Counted from the first letter of the stretch, positions 7,956-16,594 are shown. The stretch is DNA of 25,689 nt from DATGMS01 sp040905145 (GCA_040905145.1 JBBDSC010000168.1:1-25689), one strand, 5' to 3'. Notes: generated by a model from the letters alone, not told the origin. Numbers and translations: made by a program.

Positions 7956-8352
7956 TGACGGCAAATACAATCCCAGTGACAGACCACCGGGAGAAACAAC
8001 CTATCAGGAATATCTGGCCATGACCACCCTTCCTACCCTTTTATATACCGCACATGCATCCCCATTGGAAATGTTGTTTTACAATGGAACCCAGTTTCCG
8101 GATGAATACCACTGGGATGCCTTTATTGCCTTTAGGGGCTCCTGGAACAGAAGTTCGGCCGTAGGCTATAAAGTGGTCCGGCTGAATTTTGAAAATGGGG
8201 AACCAACTGGTTTTGATGATTTCCTGACAGGTTTTCTAGTGGACAATAATCAGGCGCATTTTGCACGTTTAGTGGGCTTAGCGGTACTACCGGATGGCTC
8301 CTTGCTTGTCTCTGATGATACGAATGGCGTCATTTACCGCATATCTTATTAA
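7942..8352 (+). pseudogene. Sorbosone-dehydrogenase-like (PQQ-type glucose/sorbosone dehydrogenase), C-terminal remnant
   Basis: This is the C-terminal portion of a glucose/sorbosone-dehydrogenase-like beta-propeller. In-frame homology begins at about 7945 with YIYGDGKYNPSDRPPG, upstream of the first ATG at 8020. It continues with TTLPTLLYTAHASPLEMLFY, AFRGSWNRS and LVGLAVLPDGSLLVSDDTNG, ending naturally in GVIYRISY. The propeller start, the PQQ/catalytic blades and any signal peptide are absent. The residue before YIYG is Tyr rather than the Pro usual in relatives, which marks the breakpoint. Upstream lies the SDR remnant on the opposite strand. Translation from 8020 is possible but would give only 110 residues of a non-functional propeller. 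Confidence 0.78.
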
Positions 8353-8830
8353 AATAAGACGGAATGTCAATTTTAAAATCAAGGTCCTAAGCCGATTCAT
8401 TCAGTCTAGTCCTTTGGCTTTGTCTAGTGGACGGAAGATATGAGACCGAAGAAGAGAGAGGGAGGCGATAGGACAAAGAGGCCTCCACGGCCTTCCATGG
8501 TCCGGACCATCAGCTATGGACAACGGATTTTTTTCTGTTTTACAATCTATGGTGGCTTGATAGGACTCTGTTAATCTGATACCCCTCAACAACAATAAAT
8601 TCCCTTACTTCCGAACACAGGGAGACCAATGCCTGCTGCTACACATTAATTACGGGGTCCAAAATTCATCACACCAGTTTAGGAGATTGGAGATTTCTTA
8701 AAGATTGCAATGTTTTTTTAAAAAATATGGATATATTGATACAAATAGCAATTAGGGACAAAATCCATCGGCCGATTAAAATTTTTAAATTTCGGTTTTT
8801 ATTAAAAAGTTTCAATAGATAAAGGAATTA
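8353..8830. other. Intergenic region with palindrome and purine-rich patch
   Basis: No gene is supported in these 478 bases. They contain a purine-rich stretch with repeated GAAGA/GAGAG units (8430-8466) and a perfect 14-bp palindrome, ATGGTCCGGACCAT (8497-8510). The sequence then becomes very AT-rich before the response regulator (8700-8825), where its promoter should lie. An AAAGGA at 8821-8826 is a plausible ribosome binding site for the ATG at 8831. A minus-strand frame at 8401-8595 has no recognisable protein features. Confidence 0.5.
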
Positions 8831-9337
8831 ATGGCAGAAACCAGAAGACATTCGGTGTTGATTATAGATGATGATGAGGATTACCTGGAAATTCTCAAGC
8901 GTGGTTTGAGCAATGAATTTGCCATTATCACCATTGCGGGCTTCCGAAACCTAAAAGAAGAAATTAATGGGTTGCAGCCTTCCATCATTCTACTTGATCA
9001 TCACCTGGGGGAAACCAAACCGGAAGATGTTCTGGATTTTATCCAAAGTCTTGATTTTTTAAAGGGAATTCCGATTTTCTTGATTTCAGGTAATGATTCC
9101 GGTAGAAAGATGGCTGAGGGTTATAATTTGAGTGGTTTTATGGTAAAACCGACGTCTCTTCAGGGGATTCGTGAGATGTTGCANNNNNNNNNNNNNNNNN
9201 NNNNNNNNNNNNNNNNNNNNNNNNNNNNNNNNNNNNNNNNNNNNNNNNNNNNNNNNNNNNNNNNNNNNNNNNNNNNNNNNNNNCGTGAGATGTTGCATCT
9301 GGCCGTAAGCCGTGCATCATATCAGCCAGGGGAATGA
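8831..9337 (+). CDS. Single-domain response regulator (CheY-like), interrupted by assembly gap
   Basis: A stand-alone receiver domain. The acidic pair is D13/D14 in LIIDDDEDYLE, the phospho-acceptor is D56 in SIILLDHHLG, the switch Ser is S86 in FLISG, and the conserved Lys is K106 in MVKPTS. There is no output domain. The coding sequence contains 100 Ns (9184-9283) flanked by identical 14-base ends. If these are collapsed, the frame is kept and the protein is 130 residues ending in LAVSRASYQPGE. It probably passes phosphate in a phosphorelay or regulates a partner protein. The kinase gene 230 bp downstream on the same strand is the nearest candidate partner. Confidence 0.85.
   Translation: MAETRRHSVLIIDDDEDYLEILKRGLSNEFAIITIAGFRNLKEEINGLQPSIILLDHHLGETKPEDVLDFIQSLDFLKGIPIFLISGNDSGRKMAEGYNLSGFMVKPTSLQGIREMLXXXXXXXXXXXXXXXXXXXXXXXXXXXXXXXXXXREMLHLAVSRASYQPGE
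9184..9283. other. Assembly gap (100 N) between duplicated 14-base ends
   Basis: Exactly 100 Ns separate CGTGAGATGTTGCA at 9170-9183 from the same 14 bases at 9284-9297. The pattern is that of a scaffolder joining two contigs whose ends overlap but were not merged, so no real sequence need be missing. Confidence 0.9.
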
Positions 9338-9567
9338 TTTTTTTGAGTGGACTGAAGAATATCTGCTCAGAAAGTGGAAGTCCTTGCTTTTACATATGAA
9401 TTTCTTTTATTTGGGGCAATAACTTCCAGCCAAATATTTAATTTTATTTTAATAAGTAGCATTTGTCATCAATAAAGGTCTTGAACCACATTTTCAAGAG
9501 AGTAAGCTTGGTAATCAATGGCGAAAGATTCATTTTTGTTATCCGCATATAGGGGAACTGAAACACC

Positions 9568-11541
9568 ATGAACAATAATCATAAAAATTTATTGGACAAT
9601 ATCCTTTTATCTCTAAAAGATGATGAAAGAGAGGATATGAAGGCTTTTCATTCCTTTTTCCAGTCGGTTGAAGAGGAATTCAACGAGCGGCTGGAAAAAA
9701 AGCTTCATGACCATCCTGCTTTCCACAGATCTTTCAAGGAAATTTCCCAAACGTTCCAGAAGGAACAACGAAGAATTGCCTTGGAAATTCAGTATGAGGC
9801 TGTTTTCAATAATAATTGGGAACCCTATATTGAGGACCAGACCAATCAAGGAATAAGGTTTGCCAAAATGGGTATGGATTTCTTTATATGGTATGATATG
9901 ATTGCTATGATCAGGAATATTTTGCGGCCTTTGTTGTTTGAAGAAAGCAACAAAGAGATGAATGAGATTTTTACCATTATGAAGGGCAAGAACCGGTTTT
10001 TTGATATTCGCATGTGTATCATTGCAGAAGCTTATCTGAACGAGAAAAAACGGATCATAGAGGAGCAGAAGCGAAAGCTGGCCAAAAGCGAAGAGGGGCA
10101 AAAGCAGGCCCAGGCAATTGCGCATATAGGGAATTGGGAAAAAAGCTTTATCAGTAAAAGGGTAGATTGGTCGGATGAAACATTTAAGATTTTGGGATTA
10201 AGGCCCGGAGAGGTGTCCCCATCAGAGGAAGTTTACCTATCCCTCATTCCTCCTGAAGACATTGAAAATGTCAAAGAAATGTTTAAAGCGGCTGAAAAGG
10301 GTAAGCCTTATTCATTGGTGCATAGCATCGTAAGAAAAAACGGGGAAGTGAGAATTGTGAGGACCGAGAGTCAACCCTTGGTTAATGAAAAGGGAAGCTG
10401 TGTGGGCATGTATGGCATTATTGAGGATATTACGGAAAAGAAAATAGCAGCAACAGAAAATGAACGTCTGTCCAATGTCATACAAAGGAGCCTGAACGAG
10501 ATTTATATGTTCAACAGTGACACCCTTAAGTTTGAATATATAAATGATGGGGCACTCCGGAATCTCGGCTATACCATGGAAGAAATGTTGAACATGACGC
10601 CCCAGGACATTATCCCTAAATACACCCCTTCAAAATTCAAAAAATTGGTGGAACTTCTGGTGGATAGGATGGAGGAGAAGGTCGTGTTCGAAACGGACAA
10701 CAAAAGAAAGGATAGGAGCCTATACCCTGTGGAAGTGCACCTTCAATTGATTAAAGAAGATTACAAAAGGATTTTTGTAGCCATCATCATAGACATTACC
10801 GAACGTAAAAAGGCAGAACAAATCATTAAAAGAAACGCAAACCTTTTGGCATTTCAAAACTCCCAATTAGGGGATTTTTGTAACATTGTTTCCCATAATC
10901 TGAGATCACCCCTGGTGAATATGAATTTGTTGGTGGATCTGATCGAAGAAAGTGAAGATATAAATGAAAAGCAAAAGCTGATTAAAAAATTCAAACCGAT
11001 CATCAATAATGTCAATGAAACTTTTAACGAACTGCTGGAATCCCTCCAAATACAACAAAACCTTGAAATAAAGTCGGAAAAGGTGGTGGTCAAGAATTAC
11101 TTTAAAAAAATTGTGGAAGGATTTGAAGGACAAATAGCCCAATCCAACGGGATTATTGAAGCAGATTTTGATGAAGCCCCGGTCATTTATTTTCCGCCAA
11201 AATACTTATCCAGCATGCTCCACAACCTTATCAGCAATGCCTTAAAGTATAAATCTCCCCAAAGGACACCCATCATTACACTTAAAACCATAATGGAAAA
11301 TGGGAACATTGTCCTTTCAGTAAAAGATAATGGCCTTGGCATTGATTTAAATCAACATGGAGAAGATTTGTTCAAGATCAGCAAAGTCTTCCATAACCAT
11401 CCCGATGCAAAAGGATTTGGTTTATATATTACAAAAACCCAGGTGGAAACCATGGGTGGCAGGATATGGGTGGAAAGTAAACCAAAGACAGGTAGCACAT
11501 TTTTTGTTGAATTCAAAAATCCGGATATTAACCCACGATAA
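9568..11541 (+). CDS. Cytoplasmic sensor histidine kinase: globin-like, PAS, PAS, HisKA, HATPase
   Basis: A 657-residue kinase without transmembrane segments. Residues about 20-155 are helical and resemble the sensor-globin/RsbR N-terminal fold (NWEPYIEDQTNQGIRFAKMG, then WYDMIAMI). The position expected for the heme-ligating His appears to be Phe98, so heme binding is unlikely. A coiled linker follows (155-183), then PAS 1 (about 184-290, of the PAS_3 type, ending GIIEDITEKK) and PAS 2 (about 303-413, ending IIIDITERKK). The phospho-acceptor is His443 in VSHNLRSP. The ATPase domain has N553/N557 in LHNLISNALKY, DNGLGID (587-593) and GFGLYITKTQ (616-625). The gene lies 230 bp after a lone receiver, and purN starts 9 bases after its stop. 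The start ATG fits the domain boundaries. Confidence 0.88.
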   Translation: MNNNHKNLLDNILLSLKDDEREDMKAFHSFFQSVEEEFNERLEKKLHDHPAFHRSFKEISQTFQKEQRRIALEIQYEAVFNNNWEPYIEDQTNQGIRFAKMGMDFFIWYDMIAMIRNILRPLLFEESNKEMNEIFTIMKGKNRFFDIRMCIIAEAYLNEKKRIIEEQKRKLAKSEEGQKQAQAIAHIGNWEKSFISKRVDWSDETFKILGLRPGEVSPSEEVYLSLIPPEDIENVKEMFKAAEKGKPYSLVHSIVRKNGEVRIVRTESQPLVNEKGSCVGMYGIIEDITEKKIAATENERLSNVIQRSLNEIYMFNSDTLKFEYINDGALRNLGYTMEEMLNMTPQDIIPKYTPSKFKKLVELLVDRMEEKVVFETDNKRKDRSLYPVEVHLQLIKEDYKRIFVAIIIDITERKKAEQIIKRNANLLAFQNSQLGDFCNIVSHNLRSPLVNMNLLVDLIEESEDINEKQKLIKKFKPIINNVNETFNELLESLQIQQNLEIKSEKVVVKNYFKKIVEGFEGQIAQSNGIIEADFDEAPVIYFPPKYLSSMLHNLISNALKYKSPQRTPIITLKTIMENGNIVLSVKDNGLGIDLNQHGEDLFKISKVFHNHPDAKGFGLYITKTQVETMGGRIWVESKPKTGSTFFVEFKNPDINPR

Positions 11542-11550
11542 CTCTAATTC

Positions 11551-12129
11551 GTGAACGAAAAAAAGATTCCTTTGAAAAAAATAGCTGTACTTGCTTCCGG
11601 GAACGGAAGCAATGCCGAAAAAATCATTGCGCACTTCAAAAATTCAGAAAAAGCTCAAATTTCCCTTATTGGCAGCAATAGAAAGTGTGCTTATGTACTT
11701 GATAGGGCAAAAAATCATGCCATTCCTTTCCTGTGGTTCAGTAAAGCAGATTTGGAAGAAGGAAGGTTAAATGAAAGATTGATTCAAATGGATATCGACC
11801 TGATCGTTTTGGCTGGTTTTCTCCTGAAGATTCCCGATCACCTGATCGATTCCTTTCCAGATCGGATTATAAACATCCATCCGGCACTTTTACCAAAATA
11901 CGGGGGCAAAGGAATGTATGGCATCTATGTGCATCAGGCGGTAAAAGCAAAAGGGGAAAAGAGGACCGGTATAACGATCCACTATGTCAACAACAATTAT
12001 GACGAGGGAAAGGTTATTTTTCAGAAAAGCATCGAAATTTTACCGGAAGATTCCCCGGAAGATATCGCTGATAAAGTCCATGCCCTTGAGCATAAATATT
12101 TCCCAAAAGTAATAGAAAGCCTGCTTTAA
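11551..12129 (+). CDS. purN: Phosphoribosylglycinamide formyltransferase
   Basis: GAR transformylase transfers a formyl group from 10-formyl-THF to GAR, the third step of IMP synthesis. The length (192 residues) is normal. The start of the fold, IAVLASGNGSN (11-21), binds the GAR phosphate. The catalytic residues of the family are present as N108 and H110 in INIHPALLP and D151 in NNNYDEGKV. The start must be GTG at 11551, because no upstream ATG is in frame and the fold begins at residue 10. It follows the kinase stop by only 9 bases, so transcription may continue from the kinase gene. It is followed by purH, which has its own promoter-like element. Confidence 0.95.
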   Translation: MNEKKIPLKKIAVLASGNGSNAEKIIAHFKNSEKAQISLIGSNRKCAYVLDRAKNHAIPFLWFSKADLEEGRLNERLIQMDIDLIVLAGFLLKIPDHLIDSFPDRIINIHPALLPKYGGKGMYGIYVHQAVKAKGEKRTGITIHYVNNNYDEGKVIFQKSIEILPEDSPEDIADKVHALEHKYFPKVIESLL

Positions 12130-12143
12130 TCGGCTGGTTTCCC

Positions 12144-12151
12144 TAACTTTG
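12144..12151 (+). promoter_or_regulatory. Bacteroidota -7 element upstream of purH
   Basis: TAACTTTG matches the TAnnTTTG -7 consensus of the primary sigma factor in Bacteroidota and lies 50 bp before the purH start, leaving a leader of about 45 nt. A clear -33 TTG was not found at the expected distance, so this is moderate evidence only. Confidence 0.5.
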
Positions 12152-12201
12152 CGACTTAATTATGCAAAATCAAGAACTGTATACAATCAATCCACTTAGA
12201 A

Positions 12202-13728
12202 ATGGCTGTTAAGAAAATCAAATCTGCTTTAATTTCAGTTTTTTATAAAAACAATCTTGAATCTATCATTGCTTTGCTTAAAGCACAGGGTGTAAAGATC
12301 TATTCAACCGGTGGTACACAAAAGTTTATCGAAGAGCAAGGTGCTGAAGTCACTGCCGTGGAAGATTTGACGGGCTATCCATCTATTTTTGGTGGAAGGG
12401 TAAAGACCCTTCATCCCAAGGTATTTGGAGGCATTCTCTATAGAAGGAATATGGATAGTGATGTGGACCAATCCGCTGAGTTTGACATTCCGGCCATTGA
12501 CCTTGTAATTGTTGATTTATATCCATTCGAAGAAACAGTAGCATCCGGCGCTTCCGAAGCCGATATTATAGAAAAAATAGACATTGGGGGCATTTCACTG
12601 ATCCGGGCAGCCGCCAAGAATTTTAAGGATGTCACTATCATCGCTTCACGCGATCAATATGCGGAGCTGGAGGAGCGATTGGTCCAAAACAATGGCGGTA
12701 CCTCATTGGAAGACAGGAGGTATTTTGCCGCTCAGGCTTTCCAGGTTTCTTCCCATTACGACACCCAGATCTTTAATTATTTCAATCAAATGGAAGCTAT
12801 TCCAGCACTAAAGGTCAGTGAGACTTCTGCCAAAGCATTGCGTTACGGTGAAAATCCGCATCAAAATGCCCATTTTTATGGAAAACTGGAAGATCTTTTT
12901 GATCAACTGAATGGGAAAGAACTTTCCTATAATAACCTGGTGGACGTGGATGCCGCAGTTTCATTGATTGCTGAATTTGAAGGGGACACGGCTTTTGCTA
13001 TTTTGAAGCACACCAATGCCTGCGGTGTTGCTACCGGTTCTTCTGTAAAAGAAGCTTATCAAAAATCATTTGCAGCCGATACACTTTCTGCATTTGGTGG
13101 GATTTTGATTACCAATCAAACCGTGGACCTGGCTGCAGCTGAAGAAATGAAGGGCCTTTTTTTCGAAGTATTAATTGCCCCTGATTTTGACGAAGATGCC
13201 TTGGAATTGTTGAAGAGCAAGAAAAACAGGATTCTTTTGAGACAAAAAAACAAAGTTGAGGGAACCCGGCAGATCAAAACATTGCTGAACGGGGTCATTG
13301 AGCAGGATAAAGACCTACAAACAGAAGGTATAGAAGATTTTAAAGTAGTCACAAAAGTAGCCCCCAATGAGGAGGAAATAGAAGCCTTGGCCTTTGCCGG
13401 GAAGATATGTAAACATACCAAATCGAACACCATAGTTTTAAGCAATAAAGATCAATTGTTCGCCAGTGGGGTAGGTCAGACTTCCAGGGTGGATGCTTTA
13501 AAACAAGCCATAGAAAAAGCGAAGTCCTTTGGCTTCGATCTGAAAGGGGCCGTGATGGCTTCAGATGCTTTCTTCCCCTTCCCCGATTGCGTGGAGATCG
13601 CCAGTCATGAAGGCATCTCGGCAGTGGTGCAGCCAGGAGGATCCATCAAAGATCAACAGAGCATTGATTGCTGTGATGCACATGGGATGAGCATGGTACT
13701 TACAGGCGTGAGGCATTTTAAGCATTAG
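12202..13728 (+). CDS. purH: Bifunctional AICAR formyltransferase / IMP cyclohydrolase
   Basis: PurH catalyses the last two steps of IMP synthesis. The N-terminal MGS-like cyclohydrolase domain (about 1-195) shows STGGTQKFIEEQG (35-47) and GGRVKTLHPKVFGGILYRR (64-82). The C-terminal transformylase domain has LRYGENPHQNAHFYG and the catalytic KHTNACGVATG in its first half. Near its end it has GVGQTSRVDALKQAI, SDAFFPFPDCVE and VVQPGGSIKD. Its 508 residues suit the Bacteroidota form. It follows purN on the same strand by 72 bp, placing two consecutive enzymes of the pathway together, both dependent on 10-formyl-THF. It is convergent with the CHASE3 kinase. Confidence 0.97.
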   Translation: MAVKKIKSALISVFYKNNLESIIALLKAQGVKIYSTGGTQKFIEEQGAEVTAVEDLTGYPSIFGGRVKTLHPKVFGGILYRRNMDSDVDQSAEFDIPAIDLVIVDLYPFEETVASGASEADIIEKIDIGGISLIRAAAKNFKDVTIIASRDQYAELEERLVQNNGGTSLEDRRYFAAQAFQVSSHYDTQIFNYFNQMEAIPALKVSETSAKALRYGENPHQNAHFYGKLEDLFDQLNGKELSYNNLVDVDAAVSLIAEFEGDTAFAILKHTNACGVATGSSVKEAYQKSFAADTLSAFGGILITNQTVDLAAAEEMKGLFFEVLIAPDFDEDALELLKSKKNRILLRQKNKVEGTRQIKTLLNGVIEQDKDLQTEGIEDFKVVTKVAPNEEEIEALAFAGKICKHTKSNTIVLSNKDQLFASGVGQTSRVDALKQAIEKAKSFGFDLKGAVMASDAFFPFPDCVEIASHEGISAVVQPGGSIKDQQSIDCCDAHGMSMVLTGVRHFKH

Positions 13729-13800
13729 CACAGAACATCAGGGGAATCAATAAAATAAATGTTGGACATTGGTTATAACTTCTCTTTGAAGACTTGCCTT

Positions 13801-15183
13801 TTAATCATGAGAATTCCCACTTTGTGGGGTTAATAATATTCTAAAAGTAGTCCCTTCATCAACTACACTTTCTGCAGATATGGTTCCACCCAGTGATTCT
13901 ATCTGGGTTTTAGTAATATAGAGGCCAACACCCTTTGCTTCATTGTGACGATGAAATGTTTTATTTAACCCAAAAAGTTTGTTCCCATGTTTCTTTAAAT
14001 CTATGCCGAGGCCATTATCACGTACTGTCAATAGTACTTGATTTTTAATATGTTCTGTCTGAAGATGAATAACCGGTGTACGGTTTGGAGATCTATACTT
14101 GATGGCATTTGTGAGGAGATTGAGCATAATGCTTTCAATATAAGATTTACGATACTCAATCTTTTCGGCTTTTGAAAAATCTCTGGTAATGATAGCAGAG
14201 GTTTCCCTGATATGACCGGATAAAGTTTCAACTGTTTTTATAAAAATATCTTCAAATTTTATTGGTTCAAATATCTTGCTTGTGTCTTCCTGTATTTTAA
14301 GCGTCTCTACCAGGTGGTTTAATGTTGAGGTAAGATGATGAATAACGGTTTCAAAACTATCAAAAAGCATTTCTTTATCTTCTTTGCCCGTACTTTCTTT
14401 ATATAACTGCAGCAAAGAATTAAGGTTGCTAACTGGCGATCTTAAATCATGAGAAGTAATGTGGGAAAAGTTCAACAATTTTGCATTATATTTCTGTAAT
14501 TGATTGGTAAGAATCTCCAATTCAGATTTTGCCTTTTCAATTTCTTTCACATGGAGTTTAATTTGCTTTCTATCCTTTCTGATAATATAAAGCGCTATCA
14601 ATACAAGAAATATGGATATAATGATTCCTGATATTACCATAGCAATGGTTCTCTCTGCGTTTTGATCTGAAAGGCTTATCCTCTTCATGAGCAGGTGTTC
14701 CATTCTGCTTTTGATTTTATGAATCAACTGAGGAATATGTTCTGTAATAATAGCTTCATCGCTGTTTTTCAAAAAAAACTGTTGTGCCGTATTAAATCCA
14801 TTATTCTTTCTCAGTTTTATTACTACTTCTCCAAAGGATTCCGTTCGATTTATCAAAGAGAGGGACAATTCATTTAGATCGGCAAGCGCTGTACTGTCTT
14901 TCATCGTGGCTTGGAGAAACCTTATGTTTTTCCTGATTTGTGCTTTAATATTTTCACGGTGAGCTAAATCGCTGGTGTCGCCTGTGATGAGGAAGGTCCT
15001 AACGGAGTTGGATAAATCTTTATAGTTTGAATTAAACTGCTCCAATTCATAAAATATCCTATTTGTGTCACTAATTTTCCTTTGGGTTTCAGTCATATTA
15101 TGCACGTTCCACACGGATAGAATTCCAATCGTAATAATCACGATAAAAACTGAACCGAAGAAGAGAAGTGATGAGCGTAACAT
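13801..15183 (-). CDS. Membrane sensor histidine kinase with CHASE3 domain
   Basis: A 460-residue kinase. The first transmembrane helix is residues 5-24. A periplasmic helical domain of CHASE3 type follows (about 40-170, with NSVRTFLITGDTSDL at 59-73), then a second transmembrane helix (180-201) and a coiled linker (204-238). The phospho-acceptor is H245 in SHITSHDLRSP. The ATPase domain has MLNLLTNAIKY (353-363), DNGLGID (389-395) and GVGLYITKTQ (418-427). Its catalytic half closely resembles that of the kinase at 9568, including the KHG/QHG and FHRH/FHNH stretches, so the two are paralogues. There is no receiver or output domain, and the partner regulator is unknown. The gene is 64 bp downstream of the dGTPase on the same strand. 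Confidence 0.9.
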   Translation of the reverse strand: MLRSSLLFFGSVFIVIITIGILSVWNVHNMTETQRKISDTNRIFYELEQFNSNYKDLSNSVRTFLITGDTSDLAHRENIKAQIRKNIRFLQATMKDSTALADLNELSLSLINRTESFGEVVIKLRKNNGFNTAQQFFLKNSDEAIITEHIPQLIHKIKSRMEHLLMKRISLSDQNAERTIAMVISGIIISIFLVLIALYIIRKDRKQIKLHVKEIEKAKSELEILTNQLQKYNAKLLNFSHITSHDLRSPVSNLNSLLQLYKESTGKEDKEMLFDSFETVIHHLTSTLNHLVETLKIQEDTSKIFEPIKFEDIFIKTVETLSGHIRETSAIITRDFSKAEKIEYRKSYIESIMLNLLTNAIKYRSPNRTPVIHLQTEHIKNQVLLTVRDNGLGIDLKKHGNKLFGLNKTFHRHNEAKGVGLYITKTQIESLGGTISAESVVDEGTTFRILLTPQSGNSHD

Positions 15184-15247
15184 TGTGGTAATATATTCAT
15201 TTTAATAACAAAGTGGAAATAGTTGTTGATATGAAGGAAAAATGGAT

Positions 15248-16594
15248 TTATACTCCTGGCAAGGCAATTCCTTTCACCCTTCTATATAAAGAAAGGGCAT
15301 ATTTGTCCGTCATGCCTGAAACAAAGTCGATCAGGGCCCTTAATAAAGGATAGGGATTCATTCCATCTCCCCAGCCTTCCAAAGGAAAATGCTCCGGCAA
15401 TAGGCGAAGGATACTTTTGTCCTGACCGGAAAATTTTTCCTTATCATAAAATTGATGGTAAAGTGCCTTTGAAAAAACATCCAACAACCCTTCCAACACC
15501 TGGAAGCCTGCTGCTTCTTTTTCCAAAACCGGTTTGGACCGATAGATTTTCTTTACAGAAAGCATGGTGATCTTGGATAAGGCGGAAGCAGAAGGTATAA
15601 TTTCTGTCAAAGCCCGGTCAAATTCCCCCGAAAGCATTTCCTCTTCATTTCTGTTAAAAGCAACAACAGTTTCCTTAATCAGTTGATTGATGGCCAATGC
15701 TCTTAAAATAGCCAGTTTTTGGGCAGGGGTTGTTAAGGAATTGACTTTCGAGGCAGAAAATCTTTCGCCAATGATTTCAGCAAATAGTTCTATGCTTTCA
15801 TCCAGTGACACCAGTCCCAACGTGCAGCCATCTTCCAGATCAATAATGCTGTAACAAATATCATCTGCGGCTTCGACCAGAAAAGCAAGCGGATGCCGTA
15901 GCCAGGCCCCTTCCCCTGCTTTTTTTATGCCTAATTTTTTAGCTAATTCGCTATAATTGGCACTTTGATCAGAAAAAAACCCAAATTTCTTTTGACTTCT
16001 TCTGGATAGATCCCGGTTGGGAACGGCCGAAGGTCTGGGATATTTGGTGAATGCAGCTAATGTGGCATAAGAGATTTTCAGTCCATTGTCTTTTTCTACC
16101 AGCATTCTAAATCCTTGGGCATTGCCTTCAAAGTTGACCATGTCCATCCATTGCTCATGGCTCAGGTGATTTTCCCAAACCTTTCCAAACTGGTGAAACT
16201 TGAAAAAGTCGGAAATCGCATCTTCCCCGGCATGGCCAAAGGGTGGATTTCCAATATCGTGGGTCAACGCTGCTGCGGCTACTATGGCACCGATATCTGC
16301 GGAAGTAAGGTTTCCATTTGCCAGGTCGGTGTATTTGGCGAGAAGGAATTCTCCCACACTTTTTCCCAAGGATCGGCCCACACTGGATACCTCCAAACTG
16401 TGGGTCAAGCGGGTATGGACAAAATCGTTTTCCGGAAGGGGGAACACCTGTGTTTTGTCCTGCAGGTTTCTAAAAGGGGAGGAAAACACAATACGGTCAA
16501 AATCCCGTTCAAATTCACTTCTATATCGGTCAGGGGTATCCTTTCCTTTTTGATCCATTTCCAGGGGACGCAATAATTTTTCCCAATTCATCAT
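15248..16594 (-). CDS. dgt: Deoxyguanosinetriphosphate triphosphohydrolase-like HD protein
   Basis: A dNTPase of the dGTPase family, which splits dGTP (or dNTPs) into deoxynucleoside and triphosphate. The 448-residue protein has the conserved start YRSEFERDFDRIVFSSPFRN and the HD-domain metal ligands: H65 in TRLTHSLEV, H112-D113 in ALTHDIGNPPFGH, and a later Asp in VEAADDICYS. H121 is the extra catalytic-site His. The frame is open up to a TTG at 16603, but that TTG is part of a TAATTTTG -7 element. The start is therefore better placed at ATG 16594 or the adjacent ATG 16591. The transcript would then be leaderless or nearly so. Its role is dNTP pool balance and possibly phage restriction. Confidence 0.93.
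   Translation of the reverse strand: MMNWEKLLRPLEMDQKGKDTPDRYRSEFERDFDRIVFSSPFRNLQDKTQVFPLPENDFVHTRLTHSLEVSSVGRSLGKSVGEFLLAKYTDLANGNLTSADIGAIVAAAALTHDIGNPPFGHAGEDAISDFFKFHQFGKVWENHLSHEQWMDMVNFEGNAQGFRMLVEKDNGLKISYATLAAFTKYPRPSAVPNRDLSRRSQKKFGFFSDQSANYSELAKKLGIKKAGEGAWLRHPLAFLVEAADDICYSIIDLEDGCTLGLVSLDESIELFAEIIGERFSASKVNSLTTPAQKLAILRALAINQLIKETVVAFNRNEEEMLSGEFDRALTEIIPSASALSKITMLSVKKIYRSKPVLEKEAAGFQVLEGLLDVFSKALYHQFYDKEKFSGQDKSILRLLPEHFPLEGWGDGMNPYPLLRALIDFVSGMTDKYALSLYRRVKGIALPGV

Noticed and set aside
7956..7999. TTG at 7999 as start of the SDR-like gene
   Set aside because: The first residues from this start are antisense of the dehydrogenase remnant, not SDR sequence.
8401..8595. Minus-strand frame of 64 codons in the intergenic region
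   Set aside because: Composition is set by the purine-rich and palindromic filler; no homology recognised.
9086..9320. Minus-strand frames crossing the N gap
   Set aside because: They exist only because Ns are read as open; they are antisense to the receiver gene.
16115..16576. Plus-strand frames opposite the dGTPase gene
   Set aside because: Antisense shadows of conserved HD-domain sequence.
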